Positions 49,731 through 58,821 of a stretch of DNA of 64,000 bases are shown here, one piece after another (within the stretch, counting starts at the first letter, position 1; each line of letters begins with the position of its first letter). The DNA is from Streptomyces sp. BK340. Lineage in GTDB: Bacteria > Actinomycetota > Actinomycetes > Streptomycetales > Streptomycetaceae. The stretch spans positions 1-64,000 of the forward strand of contig NZ_VISR01000013.1 in assembly GCF_007827595.1 (NCBI RefSeq), written 5' to 3'. Position numbers and translations under genes: made by a program. The notes beneath the pieces are model-generated. The model was not told the DNA's origin and searched no databases. It saw only the letters and a list, made by a program, of their open reading frames with translations.

Positions 49731-50798
49731 ATGACTGGTACCCCCCTCCGCGTCGGCCTGGTCGGCTACGGCCTCGCAGGCTCCGTCTTCCACGCCCCGC
49801 TGATCGCCGCCACCGAGGGCCTCGCCCTGGACACGGTGGTCACCTCGTACTCCGAGCGGCAGCAGCAGGCCCAGGCCGAGTTCCCGGGCGTCCGCGTCGT
49901 CAGCACCCCCGACGAGCTGTTCGACCGCGCCGACGAGCTGGATCTGATCGTCGTCGCCTCGCCGAACAGGACGCACGTCCCGCTCGCCACCACCGCCCTC
50001 GAGGCGGGCCTGCCGGTGGTCGTGGACAAGCCGGTGGCGGGTACGGCGGCCGAGGCGCGCGAGCTGGCCGCCCTCGCCGAGGAGCGCGGCCTGCTGCTCT
50101 CGGTCTTCCAGAACCGCCGCTGGGACAGCGACTTCCTGACCCTGCGCCAGCTGCTGGAGAAGGGCGAACTCGGCGACGTCTGGCGCTTCGAGTCCCGCTT
50201 CGAGCGCTGGCGCCCGCAGCCGAAGGGCGGCTGGCGCGAGTCCGGCGACCCGGCAGAGATCGGAGGTCTGCTCTACGATCTCGGCAGCCATGTCGTCGAC
50301 CAGGCCCTGGTCCTGTTCGGTCCGGTCACCGAGGTGTACGCCGAGACCGACGTCCGCCGCCCCGGAGCCGAGACGGACGACGACACCTTCATCGCGCTGA
50401 CCCACGAGAACGGCACCCGCTCCCACCTCTACGTCTCCGCCACCACGGCCCAGCTCGGCCCGCGCTTCCGGGTCCTCGGCTCGCAGGCGGGCTTCGTGAA
50501 GTACGGCCTGGACCCGCAGGAGGCGGCACTCAGGGAAGGCCTGCGGCCGGGCCCCGCCTGGGGCGCCGAACCCGAGTCCCTGTGGGGCCGCATCGGCTCC
50601 GGCGAGTCCCCGCTCACCGGCGGCGGCCGCCCCGTACCGGGCGTCCCCGGCGACTACCCGGCCTACTACGCGGCCGTGGCCGCGGCGCTGACCGGCGCCG
50701 GCTCCAACCCGGTGACCGCCCTCGAGGCGGCCGCCGCACTCGACGTGCTGGAAGCCGCCCGGCGCTCCGCCCGCGACAAGGTGACGGTGACCCTGTGA
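49731..50798 (+). CDS. Gfo/Idh/MocA-family oxidoreductase
   Basis: A 355-residue NAD(P)-dependent dehydrogenase. The Rossmann loop is VGLVGYGLAGSVFHAPL, the catalytic Lys is in VVDKPVAGT, and the His in YDLGSHVVDQAL. The YGLAGSVFHAP pattern is typical of the YdgJ/scyllo-inositol-type branch; the substrate is a sugar or cyclitol. It is divergent from the ROK regulator and its stop overlaps the next start (TGATG), so the two form an operon. Confidence 0.92.
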   Translation: MTGTPLRVGLVGYGLAGSVFHAPLIAATEGLALDTVVTSYSERQQQAQAEFPGVRVVSTPDELFDRADELDLIVVASPNRTHVPLATTALEAGLPVVVDKPVAGTAAEARELAALAEERGLLLSVFQNRRWDSDFLTLRQLLEKGELGDVWRFESRFERWRPQPKGGWRESGDPAEIGGLLYDLGSHVVDQALVLFGPVTEVYAETDVRRPGAETDDDTFIALTHENGTRSHLYVSATTAQLGPRFRVLGSQAGFVKYGLDPQEAALREGLRPGPAWGAEPESLWGRIGSGESPLTGGGRPVPGVPGDYPAYYAAVAAALTGAGSNPVTALEAAAALDVLEAARRSARDKVTVTL

Positions 50799-51298
50799 TG
50801 CACCACCCGAAGATCACCCCGAAGTTCGCCCCCGAGATCACCCCGAGCGTCGAGGAGCTGGAGGCGCAGGAACGCCGCCTGGTCTTCCGCCGGTTCACCC
50901 ACGACGACGCCTGGGCCCTCGGCTCCCTCCTGGTCGAGCTGGCCAGGGAACGCCAGGCGCCGGTGGCCATCGACATCCGCCGCGCCGGCCAGCAGCTCTT
51001 CCACGCGGCCCTGCCCGGCTCCACGCCCGACAACGACGCCTGGATCGACCGCAAGCGGCGGGTGGTGGAGCGCTACGGCGCCTCCTCCTACCTGGTCGGC
51101 GCCCGCTTCCGCGCCAAGGGCACGACGTTCGAGGAGTCCTCCCGTCTGGACCCGGACACCTACGCGGCCCACGGCGGCTCGTTCCCGATCCATGTCGAGG
51201 ACGTGGGCGTCATCGGCACGGTGACCGTGTCCGGCCTGCCCCAACTGCAGGACCACCGCTTCGTGGTGGAGGTTCTGGAGCAGTTCCTGGGCGAATAG
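50798..51298 (+). CDS. Heme-degrading-domain / UPF0303-type protein
   Basis: A 166-residue protein of the GlcG/HbpS-related UPF0303 fold: ALGSLLVELARERQAPVAIDI, FHAALPGSTPDNDAWIDRKRRVV and FPIHVEDVGVIGTVTVSGLPQLQDHRFVVEVL. Members are called heme-degrading-domain proteins, but the activity of this branch is uncertain. ATG 50798 overlaps the dehydrogenase stop by one base, suggesting a role in the same pathway. Confidence 0.88.
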   Translation: MHHPKITPKFAPEITPSVEELEAQERRLVFRRFTHDDAWALGSLLVELARERQAPVAIDIRRAGQQLFHAALPGSTPDNDAWIDRKRRVVERYGASSYLVGARFRAKGTTFEESSRLDPDTYAAHGGSFPIHVEDVGVIGTVTVSGLPQLQDHRFVVEVLEQFLGE

Positions 51299-51390
51299 CC
51301 CGTGCGTGGGATTACCGCGCGGCTCCCTCCGGTTGGCACCGACGTGCACGACGATCACGGCACGACACCCACCCGGAGGGAACGGACCCG

Positions 51391-52275
51391 ATGAGCGAGT
51401 CGACGAGCAGCGCGCGCTCCGTCAAGGAGTCGATCGGCCGGTACGGCGTCTGGAGCGTGGGGCTCCGCTCGGAGGACCCGGCCCGGCGCGGCGACATCGC
51501 CGAGGCCGCGGCGGAACTGGAACAACTCGGATACGGCGCGGCCTGGCTGGGCGGCAGCAGCGCCGTCCGGCATGCCGCCCCGCTCCTGGAAGCGACGTCG
51601 CGGCTGGTCGTCGGCACGAGCATCCAGAGCATCTGGCAGTACGAGGCCGACGCGAGCGCGGCCGCCTTCGCCGAGGTGGAGCAGGACCGTCCCGGCCGCT
51701 TCCTGCTCGGCCTCGGCGTGAGCCACGCCAAGCTCGCGGACCAGTACCGCCGCCCGTACTCGGCGCTGGTCGCCTACCTGGACGCCCTGGACGCGGCCGG
51801 CGTCCCGGCCGGGCACCGGGTCCTGGCGGCCCTCGGCCCGAAGACCCTGGAGCTGTCCCGGGACCGGGCGGCAGGCGCGATCCCCTACCTCGTCACCCCC
51901 GAGCACACCGCTCAGGCCCGCGAGATCCTGGGCGAAGAGCCGCTGCTGGCACCCGAGTTCGGGGTCGTCCTGGAGACCGACCGGGCCCGCGCCCGCGAAC
52001 TGGCCCGCGACCACCTCGGCCTGTACCTCACGCTCCCCAACTACACCAACAGCTTCCTGCGCATCGGCTTCACCGAGGACGACCTGACCGCCGGTGGCAG
52101 CGACCGTCTGGTCGACGCGCTCTACGCGTGGGGGGACGAGAACCGGATCCGGGAGCGGATCGACGCGTTCCACGAGGCGGGCGCGGACCACGTGGCGATC
52201 CAGGTGGTCGACGGGGGTTCGCGCGACGCGCTGCCGCGCGAGGCATGGCGCAGGCTGGCGTCCGTGCTGGGCTGA
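51391..52275 (+). CDS. LLM-class (probably F420-dependent) oxidoreductase
   Basis: A 294-residue luciferase-like protein with GRYGVWSVGLRSEDPARRGD, LEQLGYGAAWLGG, VVGTSIQSIWQYEAD and FLLGLGVSH. The length and GVW start fit the TIGR03620-type actinobacterial F420 branch, distinct from the longer FMN-type member at 19008. The substrate is unknown. ATG 51391 is preceded by GGAGGGAACGG. Confidence 0.88.
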   Translation: MSESTSSARSVKESIGRYGVWSVGLRSEDPARRGDIAEAAAELEQLGYGAAWLGGSSAVRHAAPLLEATSRLVVGTSIQSIWQYEADASAAAFAEVEQDRPGRFLLGLGVSHAKLADQYRRPYSALVAYLDALDAAGVPAGHRVLAALGPKTLELSRDRAAGAIPYLVTPEHTAQAREILGEEPLLAPEFGVVLETDRARARELARDHLGLYLTLPNYTNSFLRIGFTEDDLTAGGSDRLVDALYAWGDENRIRERIDAFHEAGADHVAIQVVDGGSRDALPREAWRRLASVLG

Positions 52276-52291
52276 ACTCGGTCAGCGTGCC

Positions 52292-53191
52292 TCAGATCGT
52301 GTCCTGACCGCCGCTTTGCTCCGGGCAGTCGCGCAGCAGCTTGCCGATCTGCTCGGCGCGGTCGGTGCCCGGGGGCAGTCGGCGCATGCGCCGTCGGAGC
52401 AGGCCCCTCGTCTCCTCGTCGAGTGCCTCGCAGTGCCCCCGGAGCACCTCGCGCAGCGCCTTGAGCGCCCAGTACTCGTTGAACGGCTTGTCCTCGGACA
52501 CCGCCGCCCGGGCGAGCGGGCCCACCCACGCCGGGTCCGGATTGGCGTAGAGGTATGTGGCGGCGGTCAGTCGCACGCCGCTGTCGCTGCTGCGGAGACG
52601 GCTCTCGACGTCGAAGTCCCGGGCGTCTCGCAGCAGACCGACCATCTCGTCCGCCACCTCGGACATCGCACGCGTCCGCGCCCGCCCGCTGGACATGGTC
52701 CATCGGATCTCGTTGTACCGCGCCGCCAGCTGATCGACCGGGTCGGCCGGCGTCGGCGCGGCGGGCAGGCCGCCCGGCTGCGCTCTGCTGAGCGCCTCCC
52801 GCACCCCGTCGGCCAGGTCGCCGGCCGCCTCCTGATGCCTGGCTTCGATCTGCCGCGTCTCGCGGATGGCCTCCTGCGCCGTACTCCGCGCTTCCTCCAC
52901 CTGGCGCTTCAGGGTGATCCCGAATCCGGATATCTCGGAGAAGAAGACACCCAGCAGCACCAGGATCACGAGGCCGAGGACGACCATCGGAGGATCCGTC
53001 ATCTGCGGGTGCCGGCAGACCGTGACGACGTTCCCGTTCGAAGCCATCTGCTGATCGCACACGTCGGTGGTGAAGAACAGGACAATGGCCGCGCCCGCAG
53101 CGAGTGTCACCAGCACAGCCGCCGCCCACTGGAACGGCCTGACTCCTCTCCGACCGGTCGTCGAGGTCTCATCAGCTCCCGTCGCGGCCAT
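52292..53191 (-). CDS. Membrane protein with coiled-coil and HEAT-like C-terminus, unknown function
   Basis: A 299-residue protein. Two membrane helices (about 21-41 and 68-88) flank a short loop with two Cys. A charged helix with KRQVEEARSTAQEAIRETRQIEARHQ pieces (about 95-140, coiled coil) follows, then helices resembling one to three HEAT-type repeats (RSSDSGVRLTAATYLYANPD, EYWALKALREVLRGH). I do not recognise a named family. The start ATG 53191 suits the membrane topology; the frame is open to 53254. It converges on the oxidoreductase at 51391. Confidence 0.78.
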   Translation of the reverse strand: MAATGADETSTTGRRGVRPFQWAAAVLVTLAAGAAIVLFFTTDVCDQQMASNGNVVTVCRHPQMTDPPMVVLGLVILVLLGVFFSEISGFGITLKRQVEEARSTAQEAIRETRQIEARHQEAAGDLADGVREALSRAQPGGLPAAPTPADPVDQLAARYNEIRWTMSSGRARTRAMSEVADEMVGLLRDARDFDVESRLRSSDSGVRLTAATYLYANPDPAWVGPLARAAVSEDKPFNEYWALKALREVLRGHCEALDEETRGLLRRRMRRLPPGTDRAEQIGKLLRDCPEQSGGQDTI

Positions 53192-53272
53192 CCCCCACCC
53201 TTCGGCACTGCCGGCAACGGCGCCATGCTTGCCCGCGGAAGTGTCGCTTGGCAAGCACGACGCCCCGGCGCC

Positions 53273-54130
53273 TCAGGCGTCCTTGAACTCCTGCCGCTGC
53301 CGGCCGAGTCCGTCGATCTCCAGCTCCACCACGTCCCCGGCCCGCAGGAACGGCTTCGGCTCGGGCTGCCCGAGCGCGACGCCCGCCGGCGTACCGGTGT
53401 TGATGACGTCGCCGGGGTACAGGGTCATGAACTGGCTTACGTAGCGGACGACTTCGCCCACGGGGAAGATCTGGTCGGCGGTGGTCCCGTCCTGCTTCAG
53501 CTCCCCGTTGACCCACAGCCGCAGCGGCAGGGTCTGCGGGTCGGCGATCTCGTCGGCGGTCACCAGCCACGGCCCCAGCGGGTTGAACGTCTCGCAGTTC
53601 TTCCCCTTGTCCCAGGTCCCGCCCCGCTCGATCTGGAACTCCCGCTCGGACACGTCGTGCGCCACCGCGTACCCGGCGACATGCGCGAGCCCCTCCTCGG
53701 CCGACTCCAGGTAGCGGGCCGTACGTCCGACGACCACGGCCAGCTCCACCTCCCAGTCGGTCTTGGTGGACCGGCGCGGCACGAGCACGGTGTCGTTCGG
53801 CCCGACGACCGTGTCCGCGGCCTTGAAGAAGATCACGGGCTCGGCGGGCGGCTCGGCCCCCGTCTCGCGGGCGTGGTCGTGGTAGTTGAGCCCGATGCAC
53901 ACGACCTTGCCGATCCGGCCGAGCGGGGGCCCGATCCTGAGACCCTCCACGTCCAGCGCGGGCAGCTCACCGGCCCCCGCCGCCGCCCGTACCCGGCCGA
54001 GCGCACCGGCGTCCGCGAGCAGCGCCCCGTCGATGTCGTCGACGATCCCCGACAGATCCCGCAGGGTCCCCTCGGCGTCGAGCAGCGCGGGGCGCTCAGC
54101 CCCTGCCGTACCGACTCGCAGCAGCTTCAT
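53273..54130 (-). CDS. Fumarylacetoacetate hydrolase-fold enzyme
   Basis: A 285-residue FAH-family protein: VVCIGLNYHDHARETGAEPP, PVIFFKAADTVVGPND, metal ligands in WEVELAVVVG and AHDVSEREFQ, then KNCETFNPLGPWLVTADEI and GDVINTGTPAGVALG. It would cleave or decarboxylate a 2-oxo acid, as in aromatic or sugar-acid catabolism. ATG 54130 is the family-typical start. No pathway partner is adjacent; the 186 bp upstream hold only its promoter. Confidence 0.93.
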   Translation of the reverse strand: MKLLRVGTAGAERPALLDAEGTLRDLSGIVDDIDGALLADAGALGRVRAAAGAGELPALDVEGLRIGPPLGRIGKVVCIGLNYHDHARETGAEPPAEPVIFFKAADTVVGPNDTVLVPRRSTKTDWEVELAVVVGRTARYLESAEEGLAHVAGYAVAHDVSEREFQIERGGTWDKGKNCETFNPLGPWLVTADEIADPQTLPLRLWVNGELKQDGTTADQIFPVGEVVRYVSQFMTLYPGDVINTGTPAGVALGQPEPKPFLRAGDVVELEIDGLGRQRQEFKDA

Positions 54131-54316
54131 GGTCACAATCTCCCTCGATCGCGGGCGCCCGCCAATGGGTGCAGCCATCGGAGGACTGGTCGATCCTCCA
54201 ATCCGGCTGTCCAGTCCGCAAGACCTTGTTCACGGACTGGACCGTAACCACGCCCCTGCCCAGGAGGCGGCCCCGCGCTCCGGGTGCGCCGGACCGGTCG
54301 CTCCGGGCGAGCCGGC

Positions 54317-55045
54317 TCAGCGGTAGAGCGCGGCCCGTTCCACCGCGCTCCACGTCGTGCTGGTGACGACGTACAGCGCGGCCGCGAGCGGCATCACCGC
54401 CACGGTGACGAGCGTGAAGAAGGACATGAACGGCATGACCTTGTTGACCGCGCCGAGGCCCGGCACCTGCGCGCCCTCACCGGCGGTGACCGTGACCGGG
54501 TTCTTGGCCATCATCAGCTTCGTGCGCCGGTAGTTGAAGGCGGCGACGGCCGCGACGAGGGCGAAGAGCGCGAGGTAGACGAGTCCGGCCGCCCCGAAGA
54601 CCCCGCCGCCCGAGAGGGCGTCGGCCCAGCGTCCGCCGAGCGGCGCGGCGAACAGCGAGTGGGTCAGCAGCGTGTTGGCCTCGCCGCCGATCGAGGTGTT
54701 GGAGAACAGGTGGTAGAGGAGGAAGAAGGCGGGCAGCTGGAGCAGGCTGGGCAGGCAGCCGGAGAGCGGCGAGACCTTCTCCTCGGCGTGCAGTTCCAGC
54801 ACCGCCTTCTGCAGCCGCTCGGGGTCCTTGGCGTGCTCCTTGCGCAGCTCGGCGATTCTCGGCTGGAGCTCGGCCCGGGCACGCTGGCCGCGGGCCGCGG
54901 CCCGGGACAGGGGATGCACGAGCAGCCGTACGAGCGCGGTGAACAGGACGATCGCGGCGGCGGCCGCGGAGGCGTGGAAGAGCGGCTGGAGCAGGTCGGC
55001 GAGCTGCTCGACCAGGCGGGCGAAAACGGACATGAACGCGGACAT
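54317..55045 (-). CDS. YidC/Oxa1-family membrane insertase, accessory copy
   Basis: A 242-residue integral membrane protein. It has the YidC2-type layout: an N-terminal helix (about 25-45), LVHPLSRAAARGQRARAELQPRIAELRK (cytosolic hairpin), PLSGCLPSLLQLPAFFLLYHLF (conserved helix), and two or three C-terminal helices ending in MPLAAALYVVTSTTWS. The intramembrane Arg in ALVRLLVHPLSR is present. It is not in the rnpA-yidC-jag operon, so it is a second copy. GGAGGG precedes ATG 55045. Confidence 0.9.
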   Translation of the reverse strand: MSAFMSVFARLVEQLADLLQPLFHASAAAAAIVLFTALVRLLVHPLSRAAARGQRARAELQPRIAELRKEHAKDPERLQKAVLELHAEEKVSPLSGCLPSLLQLPAFFLLYHLFSNTSIGGEANTLLTHSLFAAPLGGRWADALSGGGVFGAAGLVYLALFALVAAVAAFNYRRTKLMMAKNPVTVTAGEGAQVPGLGAVNKVMPFMSFFTLVTVAVMPLAAALYVVTSTTWSAVERAALYR

Positions 55046-55416
55046 GGCGGGACCCTCCGTGCAGGGGTGTGTCGTCGTGCCGGGGTGACCGGAGATGGCA
55101 TTGCGGCATGACGACCCGCGGGGGGGCAGGGGTGACCGGGTTCGGCCGGGGCCGGGCTCGACCGGAATCGGCTGGGGCCGGGCTCGACCGGAATCGGCTG
55201 GGGCCGGGCGTGACCGGAATCGGCTGGGCCAAGTGAGTCCTCACCGGCGGAGATCAGCTGTTGCCGGGTTCGGCGGAGACCAGACGTCGCCGATGCCCGG
55301 CGGGAACCAGCTCTGACCGAGTCCGGCAGAGACCAGCTGGTGCCGAGCCCGGCGGGACGAACCGGCCGTGACCGAATCCGGCGGAAGCCAGGTGTGTGAC
55401 CGGGTTCGGCGGTGCC
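55046..55416. repeat. Gene-free stretch with 26-bp tandem repeats
   Basis: A 26-bp unit (GGCTGGGGCCGGGCTCGACC + GGAATC) is repeated three times at 55144-55169, 55170-55195 and 55196-55221, with a 9-base fourth start. Degenerate relatives continue to about 55415 (CCGGCGGAGACCAG, CCGGCAGAGACCAG, CCGAATCCGGCGG). No gene is convincing in these 371 bp. They separate the YidC-like gene from DUF6412 and may hold the yidC promoter near 55060-55100. Confidence 0.7.
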
Positions 55417-55743
55417 CTACGCGCGGATCGTCGCGAGGGCGTGTCCGGGTGCCCGGGGCCGGCGGCGTCCCGAGGCGTCGGGGTCGCGCTGGGGAAGGAA
55501 GGCCGTACGGCGGGCCCGGTCGCGTATCGCCGTACGGACCCGGGTGGGCGGGACGGCGGGTGCGCAGCGGGCGGCGACGAGCGAGCTCGCGGCGAGCGCG
55601 GAACCGGCGGCGGCGGTCGCGGCGAGCGCGACGGTGGTGGAGAGGCTGCCGGTGTCGAGGAGCGCGGCCTGGAGCAGGAGCAGATTCACCAGAACGAGCA
55701 GCAGGGCGACGGGACGTGTGCCGAGGACACGACTGCGATCCAC
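55417..55743 (-). CDS. DUF6412-type small membrane protein
   Basis: A 108-residue protein with two hydrophobic helices (about 10-28 and 34-58) and the conserved C-terminal block RTAIRDRARRTAFLPQRDPDASGRRRPRAPG, split here as RTAIRDRARRTAFLPQRDPD and a basic tail, as in DUF6412. Members are usually encoded next to an extra YidC, as here. GTG 55743 has GGGGGAGG upstream; a GTG at 55782 is possible but adds a non-conserved leader. Confidence 0.8.
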   Translation of the reverse strand: MDRSRVLGTRPVALLLVLVNLLLLQAALLDTGSLSTTVALAATAAAGSALAASSLVAARCAPAVPPTRVRTAIRDRARRTAFLPQRDPDASGRRRPRAPGHALATIRA

Positions 55744-55788
55744 TTCCTCCCCCTTCGCCGCTGACCTGCTGTCTCTGCTCACTTCCGG

Positions 55789-56316
55789 TTATACAGGATC
55801 GATCTCCAGAGGCTCCAGGAGCCTCTTCGGCTTGAGCAGCGCCCTGCTGACCGGATCCGCCGGGTCGGGATCGAGTCCCGGGCCCGGCATCATGACAACG
55901 TCCGCGGCGGGTACGACGGTTCCGCAGACGGGACATTCGCCGTACGGCCCGAGTTCGGTGCCGCACTCCGCGTGCTGGAAGGTCCGCAGCCGGCTCGTCT
56001 GGAAGTTCTCACGGCCCCACAGCGCGAGGGCCCGCAGAGCCGGCCACAGCGCGACACCGCGCTCGGTGACGACGTACTCGTAGCGCGGCGGCGACTCCTG
56101 GTACCGGCGCCTGTCGAGCACCCCCTCCTCGGTGAGCGTCTTCAGCCGGGCCGAGAGGACCGCGCGCGGGATGCCGAGGTGGACGAGGAAGTCGTTGTAG
56201 CGCCGGACGCCGTAGATCGCGTCGCGGACGACGAGGAGCGTCCACCGCTCGCCGACGACCTCGAGCGCGCGGGCGATCGCGCATTCCTGCGTCGCATAGT
56301 CCTTGCCCAGTGCCAT
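55789..56316 (-). CDS. HxlR-family winged-helix regulator
   Basis: A 175-residue regulator. The HxlR domain (about 10-105) reads CAIARALEVVGERWTLLVVRDAIYGVRRYNDF and IPRAVLSARLKTLTEEGVLDRR. The C-terminal part has HAECGTELGPYGECPVCGTVV, three or four Cys that could hold zinc, followed by a tail. It is divergent from the MFS exporter gene over 68 bp with an operator-like repeat, so it probably represses that pump until an inducer or oxidant acts. Confidence 0.9.
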   Translation of the reverse strand: MALGKDYATQECAIARALEVVGERWTLLVVRDAIYGVRRYNDFLVHLGIPRAVLSARLKTLTEEGVLDRRRYQESPPRYEYVVTERGVALWPALRALALWGRENFQTSRLRTFQHAECGTELGPYGECPVCGTVVPAADVVMMPGPGLDPDPADPVSRALLKPKRLLEPLEIDPV

Positions 56317-56347
56317 GGCGTCCACCTTAGCCACTTTCCGACATGTT

Positions 56348-56364
56348 GGTTCAGTGACCGAACC
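56348..56364. promoter_or_regulatory. Operator candidate between the HxlR regulator and the MFS pump
   Basis: GGTTC-AGTGACC-GAACC forms a 5-bp inverted repeat with a 7-base spacer; a related TAGGTTC half lies at 56390-56396, overlapping the MFS start region. The divergent gap is only 68 bp, so binding here would affect both genes. Confidence 0.5.
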
Positions 56365-56384
56365 TACGGTGCTACGGTACATCC

Positions 56385-57794
56385 ATGGTTAGGTTCAATG
56401 AAAGAACTCTCACCGCGCGCCCCACGGCGGCGCGACCGGACACCCACCCCTCGGCGCCCCCGCACCACCCCCGGGCGACCCTGGCCCTGACCAGCGCCGC
56501 GACCGGCGTGGCCCTGATGACGTACACGGCGCCGGCGGTCTCCCTCCCGGACACCGCGGCCGCGCTGCACACCCCCCTCTCCGCCCAGGCCTGGCTCCTG
56601 AACGGCACCCCGCTGGGCCTCGCGGCCCTGCTCCTGGTGGCCGGCAGCCTGGCCGACGACTACGGCCGCCGCCGCGTCTTCCTCGCCGGCACCCTGGCCC
56701 TGGGCCTCACCACCGCACTGAGCGGGCTGGCCACCTCCACCTGGGTCTTCACCCTGACCCGGGTCGCGCAGGGCGCGGCGAGCGCGGCGATCCTGGCCAG
56801 CAGCCTGGGCCTGCTCGTGACCGCCTTCCCGAGCCCGCGCGGCCGGCTGCACGCGACCGGCGTGTGGGGTGCCTTCGTGAGCGGTGGCATCGCGGTCGGC
56901 CCGCTGGTCTCGGGCGCGATACCCGACTGGCGGCTGGCCTACGTCGTCCTCGGCGCGGCCGCGCTGGCCGTGGCGGGCCTGGCGCTCGGCCGGCTCTCCG
57001 AGTCCCGGGCGCCACGGGGCGGGCGCCCCGACGTGCTCGGCGCCCTCACCTTCGGGTCGGCACTGGTCGCCCTGGTGGCCGCGCTCACGCTGGGCCGGGA
57101 CGGGTGGCTGCGGGCACCGGTCGGCCTGCTGCTGGCGGCGGCCGTGGTGCTGCTCGGGCTGTTCGCCCTGGTGGAGACCCGTGTGGCGAAGACCCCGATG
57201 ATCGACCTGGGCCTGCTGCGCCACCCCCGCTTCCTGGCCTCCTCCGCCGGCGGCCTGTTCACCGGGCTGACCGTGATCGGCCTGTTCAGCTTCCTGCCGG
57301 CCCTGTTGCAGCAGGCCCTGGGCATGTCCGCGATGGACACGGCGTGGCTGTTCCTGCTCTGGTCCGGCGTCTCCTTCACCGTCGCGCTGCAGGCCAAGCG
57401 GCTGGCGGGGCGGGTGGCCCCGCGCCGGCAGCTGGCGGCCGGCTTCCTGCTCCACGCGGTCGGCGCGCTGACGATGCTGGGCGCGATCGGCTCGGGTTCC
57501 TGGACACGGCTCCTGCCCGGACTCGTGCTCGGCGGCGTGGGCAGCGGCCTCCTGAACGCCGCCCTGCCCCTCCTGGCGGTGGAGTCGGTACCGGTCGCCC
57601 GGGCGGCCATGGGCTCCGGCGCCCAGCAGACGTTCCGCTACATCGGCTCCTGCGCGGGCGTGGCCCTGACCATCGCCCTCGTCACGTCGTCGGGCGGCGG
57701 CCTGGCGCGCGGCGCGGACGTGGCGATGGTGGTGTCGGCGGGCCTGGCCGCACTCGGCGCGGTGGCCGTGGGTGTGCTGCGGGAGCGGGGGTGA
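56385..57794 (+). CDS. MFS drug-efflux-type transporter
   Basis: A 469-residue transporter with at least 12 membrane helices. Motif A is in GSLADDYGRRRVFLAG, motif B in TRVAQGAASAAIL and motif C-like GVWGAFVSGGIAVGPLVSG, the signature of proton-driven drug exporters (DHA2-like). It is divergent from the HxlR regulator, a common arrangement for inducible resistance pumps. The ATG at 56385 has only a weak ribosome site, so the transcript may be short-leadered. Confidence 0.92.
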   Translation: MVRFNERTLTARPTAARPDTHPSAPPHHPRATLALTSAATGVALMTYTAPAVSLPDTAAALHTPLSAQAWLLNGTPLGLAALLLVAGSLADDYGRRRVFLAGTLALGLTTALSGLATSTWVFTLTRVAQGAASAAILASSLGLLVTAFPSPRGRLHATGVWGAFVSGGIAVGPLVSGAIPDWRLAYVVLGAAALAVAGLALGRLSESRAPRGGRPDVLGALTFGSALVALVAALTLGRDGWLRAPVGLLLAAAVVLLGLFALVETRVAKTPMIDLGLLRHPRFLASSAGGLFTGLTVIGLFSFLPALLQQALGMSAMDTAWLFLLWSGVSFTVALQAKRLAGRVAPRRQLAAGFLLHAVGALTMLGAIGSGSWTRLLPGLVLGGVGSGLLNAALPLLAVESVPVARAAMGSGAQQTFRYIGSCAGVALTIALVTSSGGGLARGADVAMVVSAGLAALGAVAVGVLRERG

Positions 57795-57809
57795 ACCGGC
57801 TCGGTCCCG

Positions 57810-58583
57810 CTACCCCCTGGGCCGCATCGACACCAGCTTCCCCCAGACCACCATCCGGTAGCGCGAGGTGAACTCCGGGGTGCAGGTGGTCAGGGTGATG
57901 TAGTAGCCCGGCCGGTCGTACCCGTAGGACGGCCGGACGAGCGACCGCGGCACGGGCCGTACGACCCCGGAGTCCCGGGAGGACGTCTGCGGAAGGATCT
58001 TGTCGACGGCGTACGTGTACGTGGCCGCCTCCGTCTCCACCTGCAGGGTGTCCTCGGGCCGGAGCCTCGGCAGGTACCGGAAGGGCTCGCCGTGGGTGTT
58101 CCGGTGCCCGGCGAGCGCGAAGTTCCCCGCCTGGCCGGGCTGCTGGGTGCCCCGATAGTGGCCGACGTACCCCCTGTTGAGGACGTCCGGCTTGCTCACG
58201 CCTTCGGCGACGGGGACACGCAGATGCAGCCTGGGGATGGTGAGGACGGCGTACGCCTGGGAACGGCGGGGCCTGCCCGGGACGAGGACGGGGGTGTACG
58301 ACCGCTGCCGCGCACGTCCGGGCGCCCGCGTGGCCGTCGGCGCCGGCGCCGACGGCCACGCGGGCGCGTCACCCGAGGCGGGGCTGCCGCTCCCCCACTC
58401 CTTCTCCAGGGCGGCGACCTTCCGTTCGGCCCCCTGCCGCGCCTCCCTGTTGGTCCACCACAACTGGTGTACGACAAGCAGCATGAGCACGGCCCCGACG
58501 GTGACGAGCACCTCGCCGCCACCCCACAGCCCCCGCCGCCACCTGGCACGCCTGCGCCGATCACGATGCTGCACGACACGCAT
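57810..58583 (-). CDS. Class E sortase
   Basis: A 257-residue sortase with an N-terminal membrane helix (about 22-42), an Ala/Pro-rich linker and the catalytic barrel (about 105-255): IPRLHLRVPVAEGV, His in ALAGHRNTHGEPFRYL, Cys in ITLTTCTPEFTSRYRMVVWG with the active-site Arg. TLTTCTP is characteristic of class E enzymes, which anchor LAxTG proteins such as the one at 47073. ATG 58583 or GTG 58589 may start it. It converges on the MFS gene. Confidence 0.92.
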   Translation of the reverse strand: MRVVQHRDRRRRARWRRGLWGGGEVLVTVGAVLMLLVVHQLWWTNREARQGAERKVAALEKEWGSGSPASGDAPAWPSAPAPTATRAPGRARQRSYTPVLVPGRPRRSQAYAVLTIPRLHLRVPVAEGVSKPDVLNRGYVGHYRGTQQPGQAGNFALAGHRNTHGEPFRYLPRLRPEDTLQVETEAATYTYAVDKILPQTSSRDSGVVRPVPRSLVRPSYGYDRPGYYITLTTCTPEFTSRYRMVVWGKLVSMRPRG

Positions 58584-58821
58584 CCGCACACCCGCCTCCC
58601 AGGAGCCGCCCGCACGATAGGGCGAGCCGGGTGAACTCACCAGAGTCCGTAGGCCTCTTGTCGCCGGCGTCGGCTTCCTCAACTGGTTTTAGAAAGGGCT
58701 GTCACAACCCTCGACAACCTCACGCGCCACACCCGATGCTTCCTGTTGGCATGCGGGGGGACGAGACGACGCCGGTCGGGGAACCGGCGTTCGAGCCGCA
58801 CGGAGAGGCGGAGAAGAAGCC

